Assembly: GCF_014205795.1 (NCBI RefSeq)
Contig: NZ_JACHCN010000002.1
Location: forward strand, 310,001 to 374,000
Length of the DNA: 64,000 bases
Direction of reading: 5' to 3'
Origin: Rhodanobacter sp. MP7CTX1
GTDB lineage: Bacteria; Pseudomonadota; Gammaproteobacteria; Xanthomonadales; Rhodanobacteraceae
In this document: positions 19,455-29,216 of the stretch, one piece after another
How the letters are laid out: the number at the start of each line of letters is the position of its first letter
How positions within the stretch are numbered: the first letter of the stretch is position 1
Program-made: the position numbers and the translations under genes
Notes under the pieces: model-generated
What the model was told of the DNA's origin: nothing
Databases searched by the model: none
What the model saw: only the letters and a program-made list of their open reading frames with translations

Positions 19455-20689
19455 GCGGCCACCGCCTCACGCGGCTTGAGCGCGATACCTGCATCGGCCG
19501 CGACCACGGCCGCTGGCAGGCGCCTGGTGACTTCACGCGCATCCAGCGCGCGGTTGATCTCGAAGGTGGCCCGCAGCAGCACGCCTGCCATCGCGCAAGT
19601 CAGCACCATCGACGAACCGCCGTAGCTGATGAGCGGCAGGGTCAGTCCCTTGGTCGGCAATGCACCCAGATTCACGCCCACCGAAACGATCGCCTGCATC
19701 GCCAGCATCAGCGAGATACCGAACGCGACGTAGCCGGCGAAGCGCTGGCCGATCTCGACGCCTTTCAAGCCAAGATACAGACCGCGACCTACCGCCAGCG
19801 CGAACAAGCCCATCACCAGCACTACGCCGGCCAGCCCGAGCTCCTCGCCGATCACTGCAAAGATGAAGTCGGTGTGCGCCTCCGGCAGATAGGACAGCTT
19901 CAGCACGCTCGAGCCGAGCCCCACGCCGGTCCATTCACCGCGACCGATCGCCATCAGCGACTGGGTCAGCTGGAAGCCGTCATCGAACGGGTGATCCCAC
20001 GGATGCAGGAAAGTGGTCAACCGCTTCATGCGATAGCTCTCGCCAGTCGCTGCGATGTACAGCAGGGGCATCAGCGGCAAGCCCATGATGAACAGGAAAA
20101 TCGGCCGCGCGCCGCCGAGCCAGACCATGGCGATGGTCACCGCGATAACCAGCGTGGCTGAGCCGAAGTCAGGTTGCGCCAACAGCATCAGCACGATGAT
20201 GCCGGCAACCATGATCGGTTTGATCAGGCCGAGGAAACGCGTTTCCACACTTTCGCGATGGCGCACCAGATAGCTGGCGATGTATGTCACCAGGATCAGC
20301 TTCACCGCTTCGACCGGCTGAAAGCTGGTCACCAGCAGATTCAGCCAGCGCCGCGCACCATTGATCCGCATGCCGAAGTGCGGAATGAACACTGCCAGCA
20401 GCATCGCAAATGCGAGCAGCATCAGATGGAACGCATACTTTTCGAACAGCTTGAGTTCGGTGCGCATCGCGAAGGCGGTCGCAACAAGGCCGAGGCTCAG
20501 AAAAACAAGATGATGAATCAGGAAGTAGAACGCACCCTTGTGCTCGCTGTCAGCGACCGCGATCGAACTGGAGGCGACCATCACCACGCCCACGCTGGCC
20601 AGTCCGATCAGCGCGACCAGCAACGGCAGATCGAAGCTGCCGCGCGGGCCTTGTCGACGTGTTGCCTGGTTGCTGTCGAAGTCGAACAT
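19451..20689 (-). CDS. ftsW: SEDS glycosyltransferase FtsW
   Basis: Polytopic septal peptidoglycan polymerase that works with FtsI. The start at 20689 ([13 protein letters not shown]) overlaps the mraY stop as TGATG and gives 412 residues; the longer open frame upstream is readthrough of mraY DNA. About ten hydrophobic segments are visible. SEDS hallmarks include MRINGARRWLNL, the LAQPDFGSATLV segment with the catalytic Asp, and LPLISYGGSSMVLTC. In E. coli murD sits between mraY and this gene; here it does not. Confidence 0.96.
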   Translation of the reverse strand: MFDFDSNQATRRQGPRGSFDLPLLVALIGLASVGVVMVASSSIAVADSEHKGAFYFLIHHLVFLSLGLVATAFAMRTELKLFEKYAFHLMLLAFAMLLAVFIPHFGMRINGARRWLNLLVTSFQPVEAVKLILVTYIASYLVRHRESVETRFLGLIKPIMVAGIIVLMLLAQPDFGSATLVIAVTIAMVWLGGARPIFLFIMGLPLMPLLYIAATGESYRMKRLTTFLHPWDHPFDDGFQLTQSLMAIGRGEWTGVGLGSSVLKLSYLPEAHTDFIFAVIGEELGLAGVVLVMGLFALAVGRGLYLGLKGVEIGQRFAGYVAFGISLMLAMQAIVSVGVNLGALPTKGLTLPLISYGGSSMVLTCAMAGVLLRATFEINRALDAREVTRRLPAAVVAADAGIALKPREAVAA

Positions 20690-21789
20690 CAGCGCACCTT
20701 CAACGTGGCAAGACCGACCAGCACCAGCACGACGCTGATGATCCAGAAACGCACGATCACGCGGGGCTCGGGCCAGCCCTTCAATTCGAAATGGTGATGG
20801 ATCGGCGCCATGCGGAAGATGCGTTTGCCGGTGAGCTTGAAGCTCGCCACCTGCAACATCACCGAGACGGTTTCCATCACGAACACGCCGCCCATCACCA
20901 GCAACACGATTTCCTGACGCACGATCACGGCGACGCAACCGAGTGCCGCGCCCATCGCCAGCGCGCCGACGTCACCCATGAACACCTGCGCCGGATACGT
21001 GTTGAACCACAGGAAGCCGAGCCCCGAGCCCGCCAGCGCACCGCAGAAGATCGCCAGCTCGCCCGCGCCCGGGATCGAGGGAATGCCGAGGTATTCGGAA
21101 AACACCTTGTTGCCGGCCAGATACGCGAACATGCCAAGCGCTCCGGAAACCAGCACGGTCGGCATGATGGCCAAACCGTCCAGACCGTCGGTGAGGTTCA
21201 CCGCATTGGAGAACCCGACGATCATGAAGTAGGTCACCACCACGAAGAACAGACCCATCGGCAGCACGACGTGCTTGAACAGCGGCACGTACAACGCGGT
21301 CTCGGCTACCGGCAGAGTGCCGATCGCATGTGGCGCGCTGTAGTAAAGGAAAAGGGCTGCGCCGAGACCGAACACCGATTGCCAGAAATACTTCCAGCGG
21401 CTGGCCAGCCCACGGCTGTCCTTCAGTACCAATTTGCGGTAGTCGTCGTAAAAGCCGATCGCCCCATACGCGAGCATCACCGCCAGCACGACCCATACGT
21501 AGCGGTTCTGCAGGTCGGCCCACAGCAAGGTGGCGATAGTGACCGAGAGCAGGATCATCACGCCGCCCATGGTCGGCGTGCCAGCCTTGACCAGATGCGT
21601 CTGCGGGCCATCACTGCGTACCACCTGGCCGGCCTTGAGTGCGCTCAGTTTGCGGATCAGCGCGGGGCCCAGCAGCAATGACACTGCCAGCGCCGTGAGC
21701 GCCGCCATGATGGTACGGAAGGTGATGTACTGGAACAGATGCAGCGCGGTGAAATGCCGTGCCATCCAGTCGGCCAATTCAAGCAGCAT
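20689..21789 (-). CDS. mraY: Phospho-N-acetylmuramoyl-pentapeptide transferase
   Basis: Integral membrane enzyme that transfers phospho-MurNAc-pentapeptide to undecaprenyl phosphate, making lipid I. 366 residues with ten predicted membrane segments. Active-site motifs: FYDDYRKL (DD pair), [27 protein letters not shown] and the cytoplasmic [15 protein letters not shown] loop. It overlaps murF by 11 bp and ftsW by one base, consistent with a single transcript. Confidence 0.97.
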   Translation of the reverse strand: MLLELADWMARHFTALHLFQYITFRTIMAALTALAVSLLLGPALIRKLSALKAGQVVRSDGPQTHLVKAGTPTMGGVMILLSVTIATLLWADLQNRYVWVVLAVMLAYGAIGFYDDYRKLVLKDSRGLASRWKYFWQSVFGLGAALFLYYSAPHAIGTLPVAETALYVPLFKHVVLPMGLFFVVVTYFMIVGFSNAVNLTDGLDGLAIMPTVLVSGALGMFAYLAGNKVFSEYLGIPSIPGAGELAIFCGALAGSGLGFLWFNTYPAQVFMGDVGALAMGAALGCVAVIVRQEIVLLVMGGVFVMETVSVMLQVASFKLTGKRIFRMAPIHHHFELKGWPEPRVIVRFWIISVVLVLVGLATLKVR

Positions 21790-23224
21790 GAGAAGTGCCC
21801 TCCCCTGGCTTGTGGTCCTTCAATGCGCCTTCTGGTTTTGATTTGGCCTGTTTCAATGCAGCCTGCTTCAATTCAGCAACTACCTGTTCCATGCCCGCTG
21901 AATGCGAGCCCTTGATCAGACATGTCACGCCGGTGTGCAGGCGTGACTGCAAGGCAGCGATCAGTGCAGCCTTGTCCTCGAAATGTTCACCTTGTGCGCC
22001 GAATGCCTCGACCGCAGCGGCGCTCAACGGACCGACGGCGAACAGGCGCTCGATGCCATGCTGCTGCGCATGCGCGCCGACAGCGGCGTGCAGCGAGCGC
22101 GCATCCGCACCCAGTTCCGCCATGTCGCCCAGCACCAGCCAGCGCTCGCCGGAAGCCAACGCCAACGTGTCGATCGCGGCCGCCATCGAACTGGGGTTGG
22201 CGTTGTAGCTGTCGTCGATGAGCGTCCAGCCGCCCGCCATGGCCTCGCGCTTGAGCCGACCCTCGACGGCGCGCGCCTGCTGCAGTCCCGTGACAATCGT
22301 CGCCAGCGGCACATCCAGCGCCAGCGCAATCGCCGCAGCTGCCAGCGCATTGGCCACGTTGTGCCGCCCCGACAACGGTAGCGCCACTTCGGCATCGCCT
22401 ACCGGCGTGCTCAGCACGAAACGCGATCCATCCACACGCTGCTCGATGATGTCAGCGCCCACATCCGCCTTGTGATCCAGGCCGAAGCTCAGCACGCGGC
22501 GCGAACCGGCCAGTCCACCAAAGAATCGGGCGAACGCGTCGTCCGCATTGATGATCGCCACGCCGTCCGCTGGCAACGCCTGATACAGCGCGCCTTTGGT
22601 TTCGGCGACGCCTTCCACGCTACCCATCCGCTCAAGATGCGCTGGCGCGATGATATTGACGAGGCCAATATCGGGCCGCGCGATGGCAGCGAGATAGCTG
22701 ATGTCGCCGGGCTTGCCGGCACCCATTTCCAGGACCGCGTATTCGGTGTTCGCAGGCATCGCCAGCAAGGTCAGCGGCAAGCCGATCTCGTTGTTGTAGC
22801 TGCCGGTGTTGACGTGGGTGCGGCCATGCAGCGACAAGATGGAGGCCGTCAGCGTTTTCACTGTGGTCTTGCCGTTGGAACCAGTGATGCCGATCACCCG
22901 CGCATTGTGTTGAGCACGCGCGGCGCTGGCCAGGTCGCCCAGCGCCAGCTCGACGTCGTCAACCAGCACCTGCGGCAACTTGCTGTCGATCTTGCGTGAG
23001 ACCAGTGCGGCCGAAGCGCCACGCGCCTCCGCCTGGGCAAGAAAGTCATGGCCGTCCACATGCTCGCCCTTGAACGCCACGAACAGGTCTCCCGGCTGGA
23101 GCTTGCGCGTATCGATCGCGACGCCGGTCACCTCAACGTCCGCGCCGGAGGCCTCGGCCCCGACGCAGTCGGCGCGAAGTAGCCGACCGTGTGTCCACAT
23201 GGCGATGGCGCTTAACCGCATCAT
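21779..23224 (-). CDS. murF: UDP-MurNAc-tripeptide-D-alanyl-D-alanine ligase
   Basis: Attaches the D-Ala-D-Ala made by Ddl to the precursor. The chosen ATG at 23224 overlaps the murE stop (ATGA), giving 481 residues; start codons at 23239 and 23221 are also in frame. P-loop [28 protein letters not shown] and [15 protein letters not shown] are diagnostic for MurF. The C-terminus is longer than usual by about 25 Lys/Ala-rich residues and contains a duplicated pentapeptide ([10 protein letters not shown]) from a 15-bp repeat. Confidence 0.96.
   Translation of the reverse strand: MMRLSAIAMWTHGRLLRADCVGAEASGADVEVTGVAIDTRKLQPGDLFVAFKGEHVDGHDFLAQAEARGASAALVSRKIDSKLPQVLVDDVELALGDLASAARAQHNARVIGITGSNGKTTVKTLTASILSLHGRTHVNTGSYNNEIGLPLTLLAMPANTEYAVLEMGAGKPGDISYLAAIARPDIGLVNIIAPAHLERMGSVEGVAETKGALYQALPADGVAIINADDAFARFFGGLAGSRRVLSFGLDHKADVGADIIEQRVDGSRFVLSTPVGDAEVALPLSGRHNVANALAAAAIALALDVPLATIVTGLQQARAVEGRLKREAMAGGWTLIDDSYNANPSSMAAAIDTLALASGERWLVLGDMAELGADARSLHAAVGAHAQQHGIERLFAVGPLSAAAVEAFGAQGEHFEDKAALIAALQSRLHTGVTCLIKGSHSAGMEQVVAELKQAALKQAKSKPEGALKDHKPGEGTSHAA
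21846..21875 (-). repeat. 15-bp direct repeat (2 units) in the 3' end of murF
   Basis: Units 21846-21860 and 21861-21875 match at 13 of 15 positions and keep frame, encoding [10 protein letters not shown] in the non-conserved C-terminal tail of MurF. Same period as the other 15-bp repeats of this window. Confidence 0.75.
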
Positions 23225-24726
23225 GCGCGTGGCTCCCACGTCATCTGCTCAAGCGCCGCGTGCGCTACTGCCAGATCATCAAACGGTCGCTTGCCGGCAG
23301 CACCTTCTTGATAGGTTTCGTGGCCCTTGCCGGCGATCAGCACGACGTCGCCTGACTGTGCGAGTTTCAACGCATGACCGATCGCCACCGCGCGATCACG
23401 CTCCACGGCCATCGACCGCGCCGCACCCATGCCGGCGACGATCTGCGCCACGATGACATCGCCGTCTTCACCGCGCGGGTTATCGTCGGTCACGATCGCG
23501 ATATCCGCCATCCGCGCCGCGATCTCGCCCATCACCGGGCGCTTGCCTGCGTCGCGTTCGCCGCCGCAGCCAAACACGCAGATCAGGCGACCGGCGCAAT
23601 GCGCGCGCAACGCAGTCAGTGTCTGTTCCAGCGCATCCGGCGTGTGGGCGTAGTCGACCACGACCAGTGGCAGGTGATGCTGGCCACCAAGCCGACTCAT
23701 GCGGCCATTGACCGGCTGCAAAATCTTGACCGCAGCCACGATGCGCTCAAACGATTCACCCAGCGCGCCAAGGCAAGCCACTACCGTAAGCAGGTTTGCA
23801 ACATTGAAACGGCCAAGCAGATGACTGCTCAACGCATGCGTGCCCCACGGTGTGCGCAGCTGGAAAGCGAGACCTTCGGCCGAGGTAATGATGGCGCTGG
23901 CCGCAATCTCTGCATCGGGATCGTCCGACATACTGAGCCGCAGGGGCTTCACGCCAGCGGGCAATCGCGACGCAAGTTCACGACCGAACGCATCGTCGAT
24001 ATTGATCACGGCGGCCTGCAGGCCCGGCCATGCGAACAGCTTCGCCTTGGCCGCACCATAGGCTTCCATGCTGCCGTGATAGTCCAGATGATCGCGGGTG
24101 AGATTGGTGAATGCCGCCAGCTCGAAGTCCACCGCCGCGACACGACCCTGCTCCAGCGCGTGCGACGAAACTTCCATCGCCACATGAGTGGCGCCGGCAT
24201 CGCGAAAACCCGCCAGCAGTCCCTGCACACTGATCGCATCGGGCGTGGTGCGCTCGCCTTCGCGCAATTGTCCGTGCAGGCCTGCGCCGAGCGTACCGAT
24301 GGTGGCCGCGCGATGACCCAGGAAGGTCAGCGCTTGCGCCAGCAACTGCACGCAAGATGTCTTGCCGTTGGTGCCGGTGATGCCGATCACACGCATCGAT
24401 TCGGCGGGACGATCGTAGAAACGCGCCGCGATTTCGCCGACCTGCGCATGCAGGTCGTCGATCCACAGCAACGGCACATTCAACGGTTCCGTCTCGACGG
24501 CAGGCGCTTCGGCCAGCACTACTTGCGCGCCACGCTGTACCGCGTTCGCGGCAAATTCGATGCCATGTCCATGCAAACCGCGCAAGGCGAAAAATGCATC
24601 GCCACGACGCACCTGGCGCGAATCGAGCGTCAGCCCAGACACCACGATGCGGTTCGCACCGGGCGTTTCGGCGACCTGCGCATCGGCGATCCCCAGCAGC
24701 AATTGATCGAGGTGGCCGATGCTCAT
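23221..24726 (-). CDS. murE: UDP-MurNAc-L-alanyl-D-glutamate-2,6-diaminopimelate ligase
   Basis: Adds the third stem-peptide residue. The 501-residue protein has the P-loop GITGTNGKTSCVQL (about residue 113) and the motif DDNPRGED near residue 410; DNPR is the signature of ligases that add meso-diaminopimelate rather than lysine, so the peptidoglycan is the meso-DAP type. It overlaps ftsI upstream and murF downstream by four bases each. Confidence 0.97.
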   Translation of the reverse strand: MSIGHLDQLLLGIADAQVAETPGANRIVVSGLTLDSRQVRRGDAFFALRGLHGHGIEFAANAVQRGAQVVLAEAPAVETEPLNVPLLWIDDLHAQVGEIAARFYDRPAESMRVIGITGTNGKTSCVQLLAQALTFLGHRAATIGTLGAGLHGQLREGERTTPDAISVQGLLAGFRDAGATHVAMEVSSHALEQGRVAAVDFELAAFTNLTRDHLDYHGSMEAYGAAKAKLFAWPGLQAAVINIDDAFGRELASRLPAGVKPLRLSMSDDPDAEIAASAIITSAEGLAFQLRTPWGTHALSSHLLGRFNVANLLTVVACLGALGESFERIVAAVKILQPVNGRMSRLGGQHHLPLVVVDYAHTPDALEQTLTALRAHCAGRLICVFGCGGERDAGKRPVMGEIAARMADIAIVTDDNPRGEDGDVIVAQIVAGMGAARSMAVERDRAVAIGHALKLAQSGDVVLIAGKGHETYQEGAAGKRPFDDLAVAHAALEQMTWEPRA

Positions 24727-26543
24727 GGCGTCGCCTCGTCGGCTGGTGCTTCTTCGATATTCGGCGCGACCGGTGCCTGGTTACCCGTCAGCCCGTTCTG
24801 ACCCTGCAGCGGACCGCCGGCATACCAGCGACCGATGTTGTCTGGTGGTATATCGAGCAGGCGCAGCGCGCCGGCCATCACTTTGGCAAACACGGGGCCC
24901 GAGACCAAGCCACCGTAGTAACTGCCTTTGCGCGGATTGTCGACCACCACCGCTGCCGCCAGTCGTGGATTCGTCGCCGGCACCATGCCCGCAAAAGCGG
25001 CGCCGTAGTTGTCCTTCGAGTAACCACCCGCAGCAGCCTTGTGTGCCGTGCCGGTCTTGCCGGCGACGATGTAGTTGGCGATCCACGCGTACGGCGCTGC
25101 CGTGCCACCGGGCTGGGTGGTGGTTTCGAGCATGCCGATCAGTTCAGTGGCGATCTGCGGCGCAACGATGGTCTTCGGGTCGTTGTCGGCACCCTTGACG
25201 AAGGTCGGCGGATGCATGACGCCGCCATCGGCGATCGTGTTGTAGGCATTGGCCAGCTGCAGCACGGTCACGTTCAAGCCGTATCCGTAGCCAAGAATGG
25301 CTTTGTCGCGCAGACCCCAGCGGCTTCCTGGCCTGAGCAGGCCGGACGCTTCACCGGGAAAGCCGCTGTTGGTGCTGGTGCCGAAACCGAACGCGCGGTA
25401 GGTGTCGTACATCAACGTGGTATCGAGGTCCGACGCGATGTGCGCGGCACCCACGTTGCTGGACTTCATGATCACGCCCGTCGGTGTCAGCACGCCCCAG
25501 TCATGCGTGTCATGGATATCGTGACCGAGATAAAACCAATGGCCGCCGGTCGTATTGATCAGCGGGCTGGTCGGGGTGAATTTTCCGCTGGATAGCGCGG
25601 CGGCCATCAGGATCGGCTTGATCGTCGAGCCGGGTTCGAGCACGTCGGTCATCGCGCGATTGCGGCGGCCCGCCGGCGGCGTGTCGCCCACAGCGTTCGG
25701 GTTGTAGGTCGGCAGGTTGACCATCGCCAGCACTTCGCCGGTCTGCACGTCGAGGATCACCATCGAGCCGGAATCGGCTTGCGATTTTTCGATCGCGGCC
25801 TTTAGCTCGCTATAGGCGAGAAACTGTACGCGCCGATCGATGCTCAGCGTGATATCGCGCCCGGGCTGCGGCGCACGGATCTGCTCGACATCCTCGACCA
25901 CATGTCCCTTGCCATCGCGGATGACCTGCTTGGAGCCGGGCTTGCCGGAAAGCCAGTCGTCGTACGCCAGCTCCAGCCCTTCCTGGCCGTGATCGTCGAT
26001 ATTGGTGAAACCAAGCACGTGCGCAGTCACTTCGCCCGATGGGTAATAGCGCTTGAATTCGCGCTGGCCATCGATGCCCGGAATACCCAGGTCCAGCACC
26101 GCCTGCGCCGCTTCCGGCCGCATCTGCCGGCGCAGATAGACAAACTCGCGATTGGAGCGCTGCTCCAGCCGGCTCTCGAGTTCGGCCGCATCCACACCCA
26201 GCGCCTTGGCCAGATCCGGGATGCGATCGGCGTTCTCGAGGACTTCGGACGGATTGGCCCAGATCGACATCACCGGCGTCGACACCGCCAGCGGCTCGCC
26301 ATTGCGATCGAAAATGGTGCCGCGCGATACCGGGATCGGCATCTGGCGCAGGAAGCGCTCGTCACCCTGCTGCTGGTAGAACTGCTTGCGCACGATCTGC
26401 AGATCGAACGCGCGTGCCATCAGCCCGAGCGATGCCAGCCCCAGCAGACTCACCACCACCACCATGCGCCTGCGTGCGCTGGGGCCGCCGCCGTGACGAC
26501 GACTTTGCCGGTGGGGGGCTGTAATGTGCTCGCGCCAGCTCAT
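24723..26543 (-). CDS. ftsI: Septal peptidoglycan transpeptidase FtsI (PBP3)
   Basis: Class B penicillin-binding protein that cross-links septal peptidoglycan. 606 residues: short basic cytoplasmic tail, one transmembrane helix (about residues 27-45), pedestal domain with RGTIFDRNGEPLAVS, then the transpeptidase domain. Active-site motifs are EPGSTIKP (nucleophile Ser306, S-x-x-K), the KSSN triad (S-x-N) and KTGTAHK (K-T-G). The extension after the last motif is Pro/Gly/Asn-rich. Starts four bases inside ftsL. Confidence 0.97.
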   Translation of the reverse strand: MSWREHITAPHRQSRRHGGGPSARRRMVVVVSLLGLASLGLMARAFDLQIVRKQFYQQQGDERFLRQMPIPVSRGTIFDRNGEPLAVSTPVMSIWANPSEVLENADRIPDLAKALGVDAAELESRLEQRSNREFVYLRRQMRPEAAQAVLDLGIPGIDGQREFKRYYPSGEVTAHVLGFTNIDDHGQEGLELAYDDWLSGKPGSKQVIRDGKGHVVEDVEQIRAPQPGRDITLSIDRRVQFLAYSELKAAIEKSQADSGSMVILDVQTGEVLAMVNLPTYNPNAVGDTPPAGRRNRAMTDVLEPGSTIKPILMAAALSSGKFTPTSPLINTTGGHWFYLGHDIHDTHDWGVLTPTGVIMKSSNVGAAHIASDLDTTLMYDTYRAFGFGTSTNSGFPGEASGLLRPGSRWGLRDKAILGYGYGLNVTVLQLANAYNTIADGGVMHPPTFVKGADNDPKTIVAPQIATELIGMLETTTQPGGTAAPYAWIANYIVAGKTGTAHKAAAGGYSKDNYGAAFAGMVPATNPRLAAAVVVDNPRKGSYYGGLVSGPVFAKVMAGALRLLDIPPDNIGRWYAGGPLQGQNGLTGNQAPVAPNIEEAPADEATP

Positions 26544-26812
26544 TGGCTCAACAACCGAATGTCTTGCGGAGTTGGCTCGAGCATGCCGAGTCGCTGGCGA
26601 GCCTCGTCATCGATGTGACGCGGCTCGGCATACGTCGCCTGTTCCAGCTCGAGCTTGCCGTATTCGATGTTCAGATCGTCGCGCTGGTTTTGCAGAGCCG
26701 TCAGACTGACGAACAGCACACGGCTCTCGTGACGCGTCCACACCACGCCGAGCGCGCTGGCCAGTACCGCGGCCAGCATCATCAGCATGAACAGGGCGCC
26801 GATCACTTTCAT
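26540..26812 (-). CDS. ftsL: Cell division protein FtsL
   Basis: Small bitopic divisome protein that pairs with FtsB and activates FtsWI. The ATG at 26812 overlaps the rsmH stop (TGATG) and gives 90 residues; a TTG one codon earlier is possible. A transmembrane helix (about residues 3-24) is followed by a leucine-zipper-like coiled coil (LQNQRDDLNIEYGKLELEQAT) and the EARQRLGMLEPTPQDIRLL tail typical of FtsL. Recognition rests on position, size and this tail. Confidence 0.93.
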   Translation of the reverse strand: MKVIGALFMLMMLAAVLASALGVVWTRHESRVLFVSLTALQNQRDDLNIEYGKLELEQATYAEPRHIDDEARQRLGMLEPTPQDIRLLSQ

Positions 26813-27735
26813 CAAAGCTTCTCCGCCACGCGCAACACCGCCGAACGCGAACGTGGGTTCCCGGCAATCTCCGTGTCGGAAGGAAACTGCGCCTTGCCGA
26901 CAGCTGCCAGGCGTGCCGGCGCGGCCAGCACCGGTGGCCCGCGCCGGCTGTTCTGCACACGGCCGGAGTGATCGCGGATGAATAATTTCACCGCGCGGTC
27001 TTCGAGAGAGTGGAAGCTGATCACGGCCAGCCGCCCACCGACCTTGAGCCGATCCAGCGCGGCGTTCATCCCGTCCTGCAACGCATCCAGCTCGCCATTC
27101 ACGCGAATCCGCAGCGCCTGGAAACTGCGCGTGGCCGGATGTTTGCCCGGTTCACGGCGGCCGACCACGCGTTCCAACAACGCAGCGAGCTGGCCGGTGC
27201 GGGTGAATGGGGTGGCATCACGATCAGCCACGATCGCTCGTGCGATGCGCCGACTGTGACGCTCTTCGCCATAGTTCCACAGCACATCGGCGATCTCGCG
27301 CTCATCCGCACGCGCCAGGAATTCGGCCGCGCTCTCGCCTTGGCTGGTGTCCATGCGCATGTCCAGCGGCGCGTCGGCCATGAAGCTGAAGCCGCGTGCG
27401 GCCTCGTCCAGCTGCGGCGAGGACACGCCCAGATCGAGCAGCACGCCATCGAGCCCGGCGCTGGTTTCGTCCCACTCGGCCAGCGTGGAAAAATTGGCGT
27501 GCCGGATCAGTACCCGTGGATCGGCGGCGAACTCGGCTTGTGCTGCGGCAATGGCCGTCGGATCGCGATCCATCAACAACAGGCGACCGTCGGGACCGAG
27601 GCGCGACAGCACGGCGCGGGCATGACCACCGCGACCGAAAGTACCATCGAGATAACGCCCGCCTGCCTGCACGGCGAGACCCTCCACTGCTTCACCCAGC
27701 ATCACCGGGATGTGCTGCAATTGCTGCTCCGTCAT
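26812..27735 (-). CDS. rsmH: 16S rRNA (cytosine(1402)-N(4))-methyltransferase
   Basis: Methylates N4 of C1402 in the 30S P site. The ATG at 27735 has a GGGAG ribosome site 8-12 bases upstream and gives [20 protein letters not shown], the usual start; a GTG 24 bp earlier is less likely. 307 residues. SAM-binding segment [16 protein letters not shown], the [14 protein letters not shown] motif and the C-terminal [19 protein letters not shown] signature identify it. It lies 29 bp after mraZ. Confidence 0.97.
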   Translation of the reverse strand: MTEQQLQHIPVMLGEAVEGLAVQAGGRYLDGTFGRGGHARAVLSRLGPDGRLLLMDRDPTAIAAAQAEFAADPRVLIRHANFSTLAEWDETSAGLDGVLLDLGVSSPQLDEAARGFSFMADAPLDMRMDTSQGESAAEFLARADEREIADVLWNYGEERHSRRIARAIVADRDATPFTRTGQLAALLERVVGRREPGKHPATRSFQALRIRVNGELDALQDGMNAALDRLKVGGRLAVISFHSLEDRAVKLFIRDHSGRVQNSRRGPPVLAAPARLAAVGKAQFPSDTEIAGNPRSRSAVLRVAEKL

Positions 27736-27764
27736 GCCGCACTCCCAACCCCAGCGCACGCGTC

Positions 27765-28211
27765 TTAGAGACGCAGATCCGCCATGTCGTCACTGATTTC
27801 GTCTTCACCGATGGTCTGGCGGATCTTCGCCAGATGCGCTTGCTCGCTCCAGAGCTCGAACTTGTTACCCATGCCCAGCAGCACCGCTTTCTTTTCGATG
27901 CCAGCGGCGCTGCGCTGACTTGCCGGCAGCAGGATGCGTACGGCGCTATCCGGCTCGACCAGAGCTGCCGCACCCACCAGCTTCATCTGCAATGCGCGAT
28001 GCACCGCCTTGACGCTGGACAGGGCATTCACCTGGTCGCGCACGCGCTCCCACTCCGCCTGCGGAAACAGCCACAGACAACCCGACTCGAACGGGTTGTA
28101 GGTAATCACCAGACGATTGGCGCACTCGCCCATCACCGACTCGCGGTACGCGGTCGGGATGGCCACTCGGCCCTTGTCGTCTACAGTGATGGCGGTTTCG
28201 CCTTGGAACAC
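27765..28211 (-). CDS. mraZ: Transcriptional regulator MraZ
   Basis: AbrB-like (SpoVT) DNA-binding protein that represses the dcw operon, including its own gene, in studied bacteria. The start is GTG at 28211 ([19 protein letters not shown]), preceded by TGGAG; the upstream in-frame extension to 28256 runs through the operator and is rejected. 148 residues with the two characteristic DKGR-type swapped-hairpin halves ([14 protein letters not shown] near residue 10 and a degenerate RILLPASQR near 94). First gene of the cluster, directly behind the boxes at 28221-28255. Confidence 0.95.
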   Translation of the reverse strand: MFQGETAITVDDKGRVAIPTAYRESVMGECANRLVITYNPFESGCLWLFPQAEWERVRDQVNALSSVKAVHRALQMKLVGAAALVEPDSAVRILLPASQRSAAGIEKKAVLLGMGNKFELWSEQAHLAKIRQTIGEDEISDDMADLRL

Positions 28212-28220
28212 GGTCACAAA

Positions 28221-28255
28221 CTCCACTAAAACCCACGATTTCACACCGGAACCCA
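28221..28255 (-). promoter_or_regulatory. MraZ operator: four 10-bp-phased TGGGN-type boxes
   Basis: On the minus strand four pentamers occur at exactly 10-bp intervals: TGGGT (28251-28255), TGTGA (28241-28245), TGGGT (28231-28235) and TGGAG (28221-28225). Established MraZ sites are TGGGN repeats separated by 5 bp upstream of mraZ. Two boxes are perfect, two degenerate. The array starts at the edge of the -10 box and covers the likely transcription start, the right place for repression. Confidence 0.85.
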
Positions 28256-28283
28256 CGATAGTCTCGCCCTATGAGACTGTCAA
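28255..28283 (-). promoter_or_regulatory. Main promoter of the dcw cluster (Pmra)
   Basis: Minus strand: consensus -35 TTGACA (28278-28283), exactly 17 bp spacer, -10 TATCGT (28255-28260). Predicted start near 28248, about 37 bp before the mraZ GTG. No other equally good promoter is seen until the end of the cluster. Confidence 0.82.
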
Positions 28284-28483
28284 GGGAATTTCGCTTGTGA
28301 ATCAAGGAGAAAGGCGAAGTTGTGACGGTATTTCCAGCGCTTTCTCACGAACTTGCGCAAGGTGGTTGAAAGCAAGGGATTTTTTCATTCAGCAACCAGG
28401 CGATCACGGCGCCTGACGAGGCTAAATCTGGCTTTGCGGGGCCATCGCGATGAATCGGCGTTCATCCCCGGCGCTCGCCTGCC

Positions 28484-28517
28484 CACCTTTGGCGTGATTG
28501 CCGCCACGCCAAAGGTG
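28484..28517. repeat. Perfect 13-bp inverted repeat between rnpB and mraZ
   Basis: Arms 28484-28496 and 28505-28517 (CACCTTTGGCGTG and its complement) with an 8-base loop. It begins 16 bases past the RNase P RNA 3' end on the minus strand. No T-run follows it in either direction, so it is not a canonical terminator. The rest of the 28284-28532 gap shows no gene. Confidence 0.75.
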
Positions 28518-28532
28518 AAACGCAAGAAAAAG

Positions 28533-28903
<371 letters not shown>

Positions 28904-29035
28904 CCCAGTCTAGTGGGAGCGGACCCTAGGTGCGATGCTTTTCGGAAGCCCCCGTATTCTCAGGCGCGTCTCACGGGCCTCTCGGCCAGTGGTCGACAGC
29001 CCGACGGAAGATCAAAAGCTTCACTCCTCCCAAAC

Positions 29036-29057
29036 CCTCCCCTGCAAGCAGGGGAGG
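29036..29057. repeat. REP-like palindrome, GC-rich (copy 1)
   Basis: Ten-base arms (29036-29045, 29048-29057; CCTCCCCTGC and complement) around AA, followed by AGCAAAG. A sister palindrome lies 90 bp downstream. Similar CCCCTGC...GGAGGAGCAAA sequence recurs near 62228-62264. Confidence 0.75.
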
Positions 29058-29124
29058 AGCAAAGCTGACGCCACAGCGTCGCTGCCGCAGGAGCGCCGCC
29101 CTGCTTATGCTCCGCCTGCGCGCT

Positions 29125-29148
29125 CCCTGCCCTGCTTGCAGGGCAGGG
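29125..29148. repeat. REP-like palindrome, GC-rich (copy 2)
   Basis: Eleven-base arms (29125-29135, 29138-29148; CCCTGCCCTGC and complement) around TT. Its layout matches the palindrome at 29036-29057. Confidence 0.75.
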
Positions 29149-29164
29149 TTGGCGCGGGGTGGGG

Positions 29165-29216
29165 TGCTCTTATCCCCAGGCGGAGTAAGAGCATCACGCA
29201 CAGAGTGTGCTCCTAC
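29165..29216. repeat. REP element of the GATGCTCTT family, with truncated inverted partner
   Basis: A full unit on the minus strand (29187-29216) has the form GTAGGAGC - short palindrome - GATGCTCTT. A truncated inverted partner (TGCTCTTA, 29165-29172) precedes it, making TGCTCTTA/TAAGAGCA arms. The unit runs into the last four bases of rsmI. A related pair occurs at 45524-45595. Confidence 0.75.
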
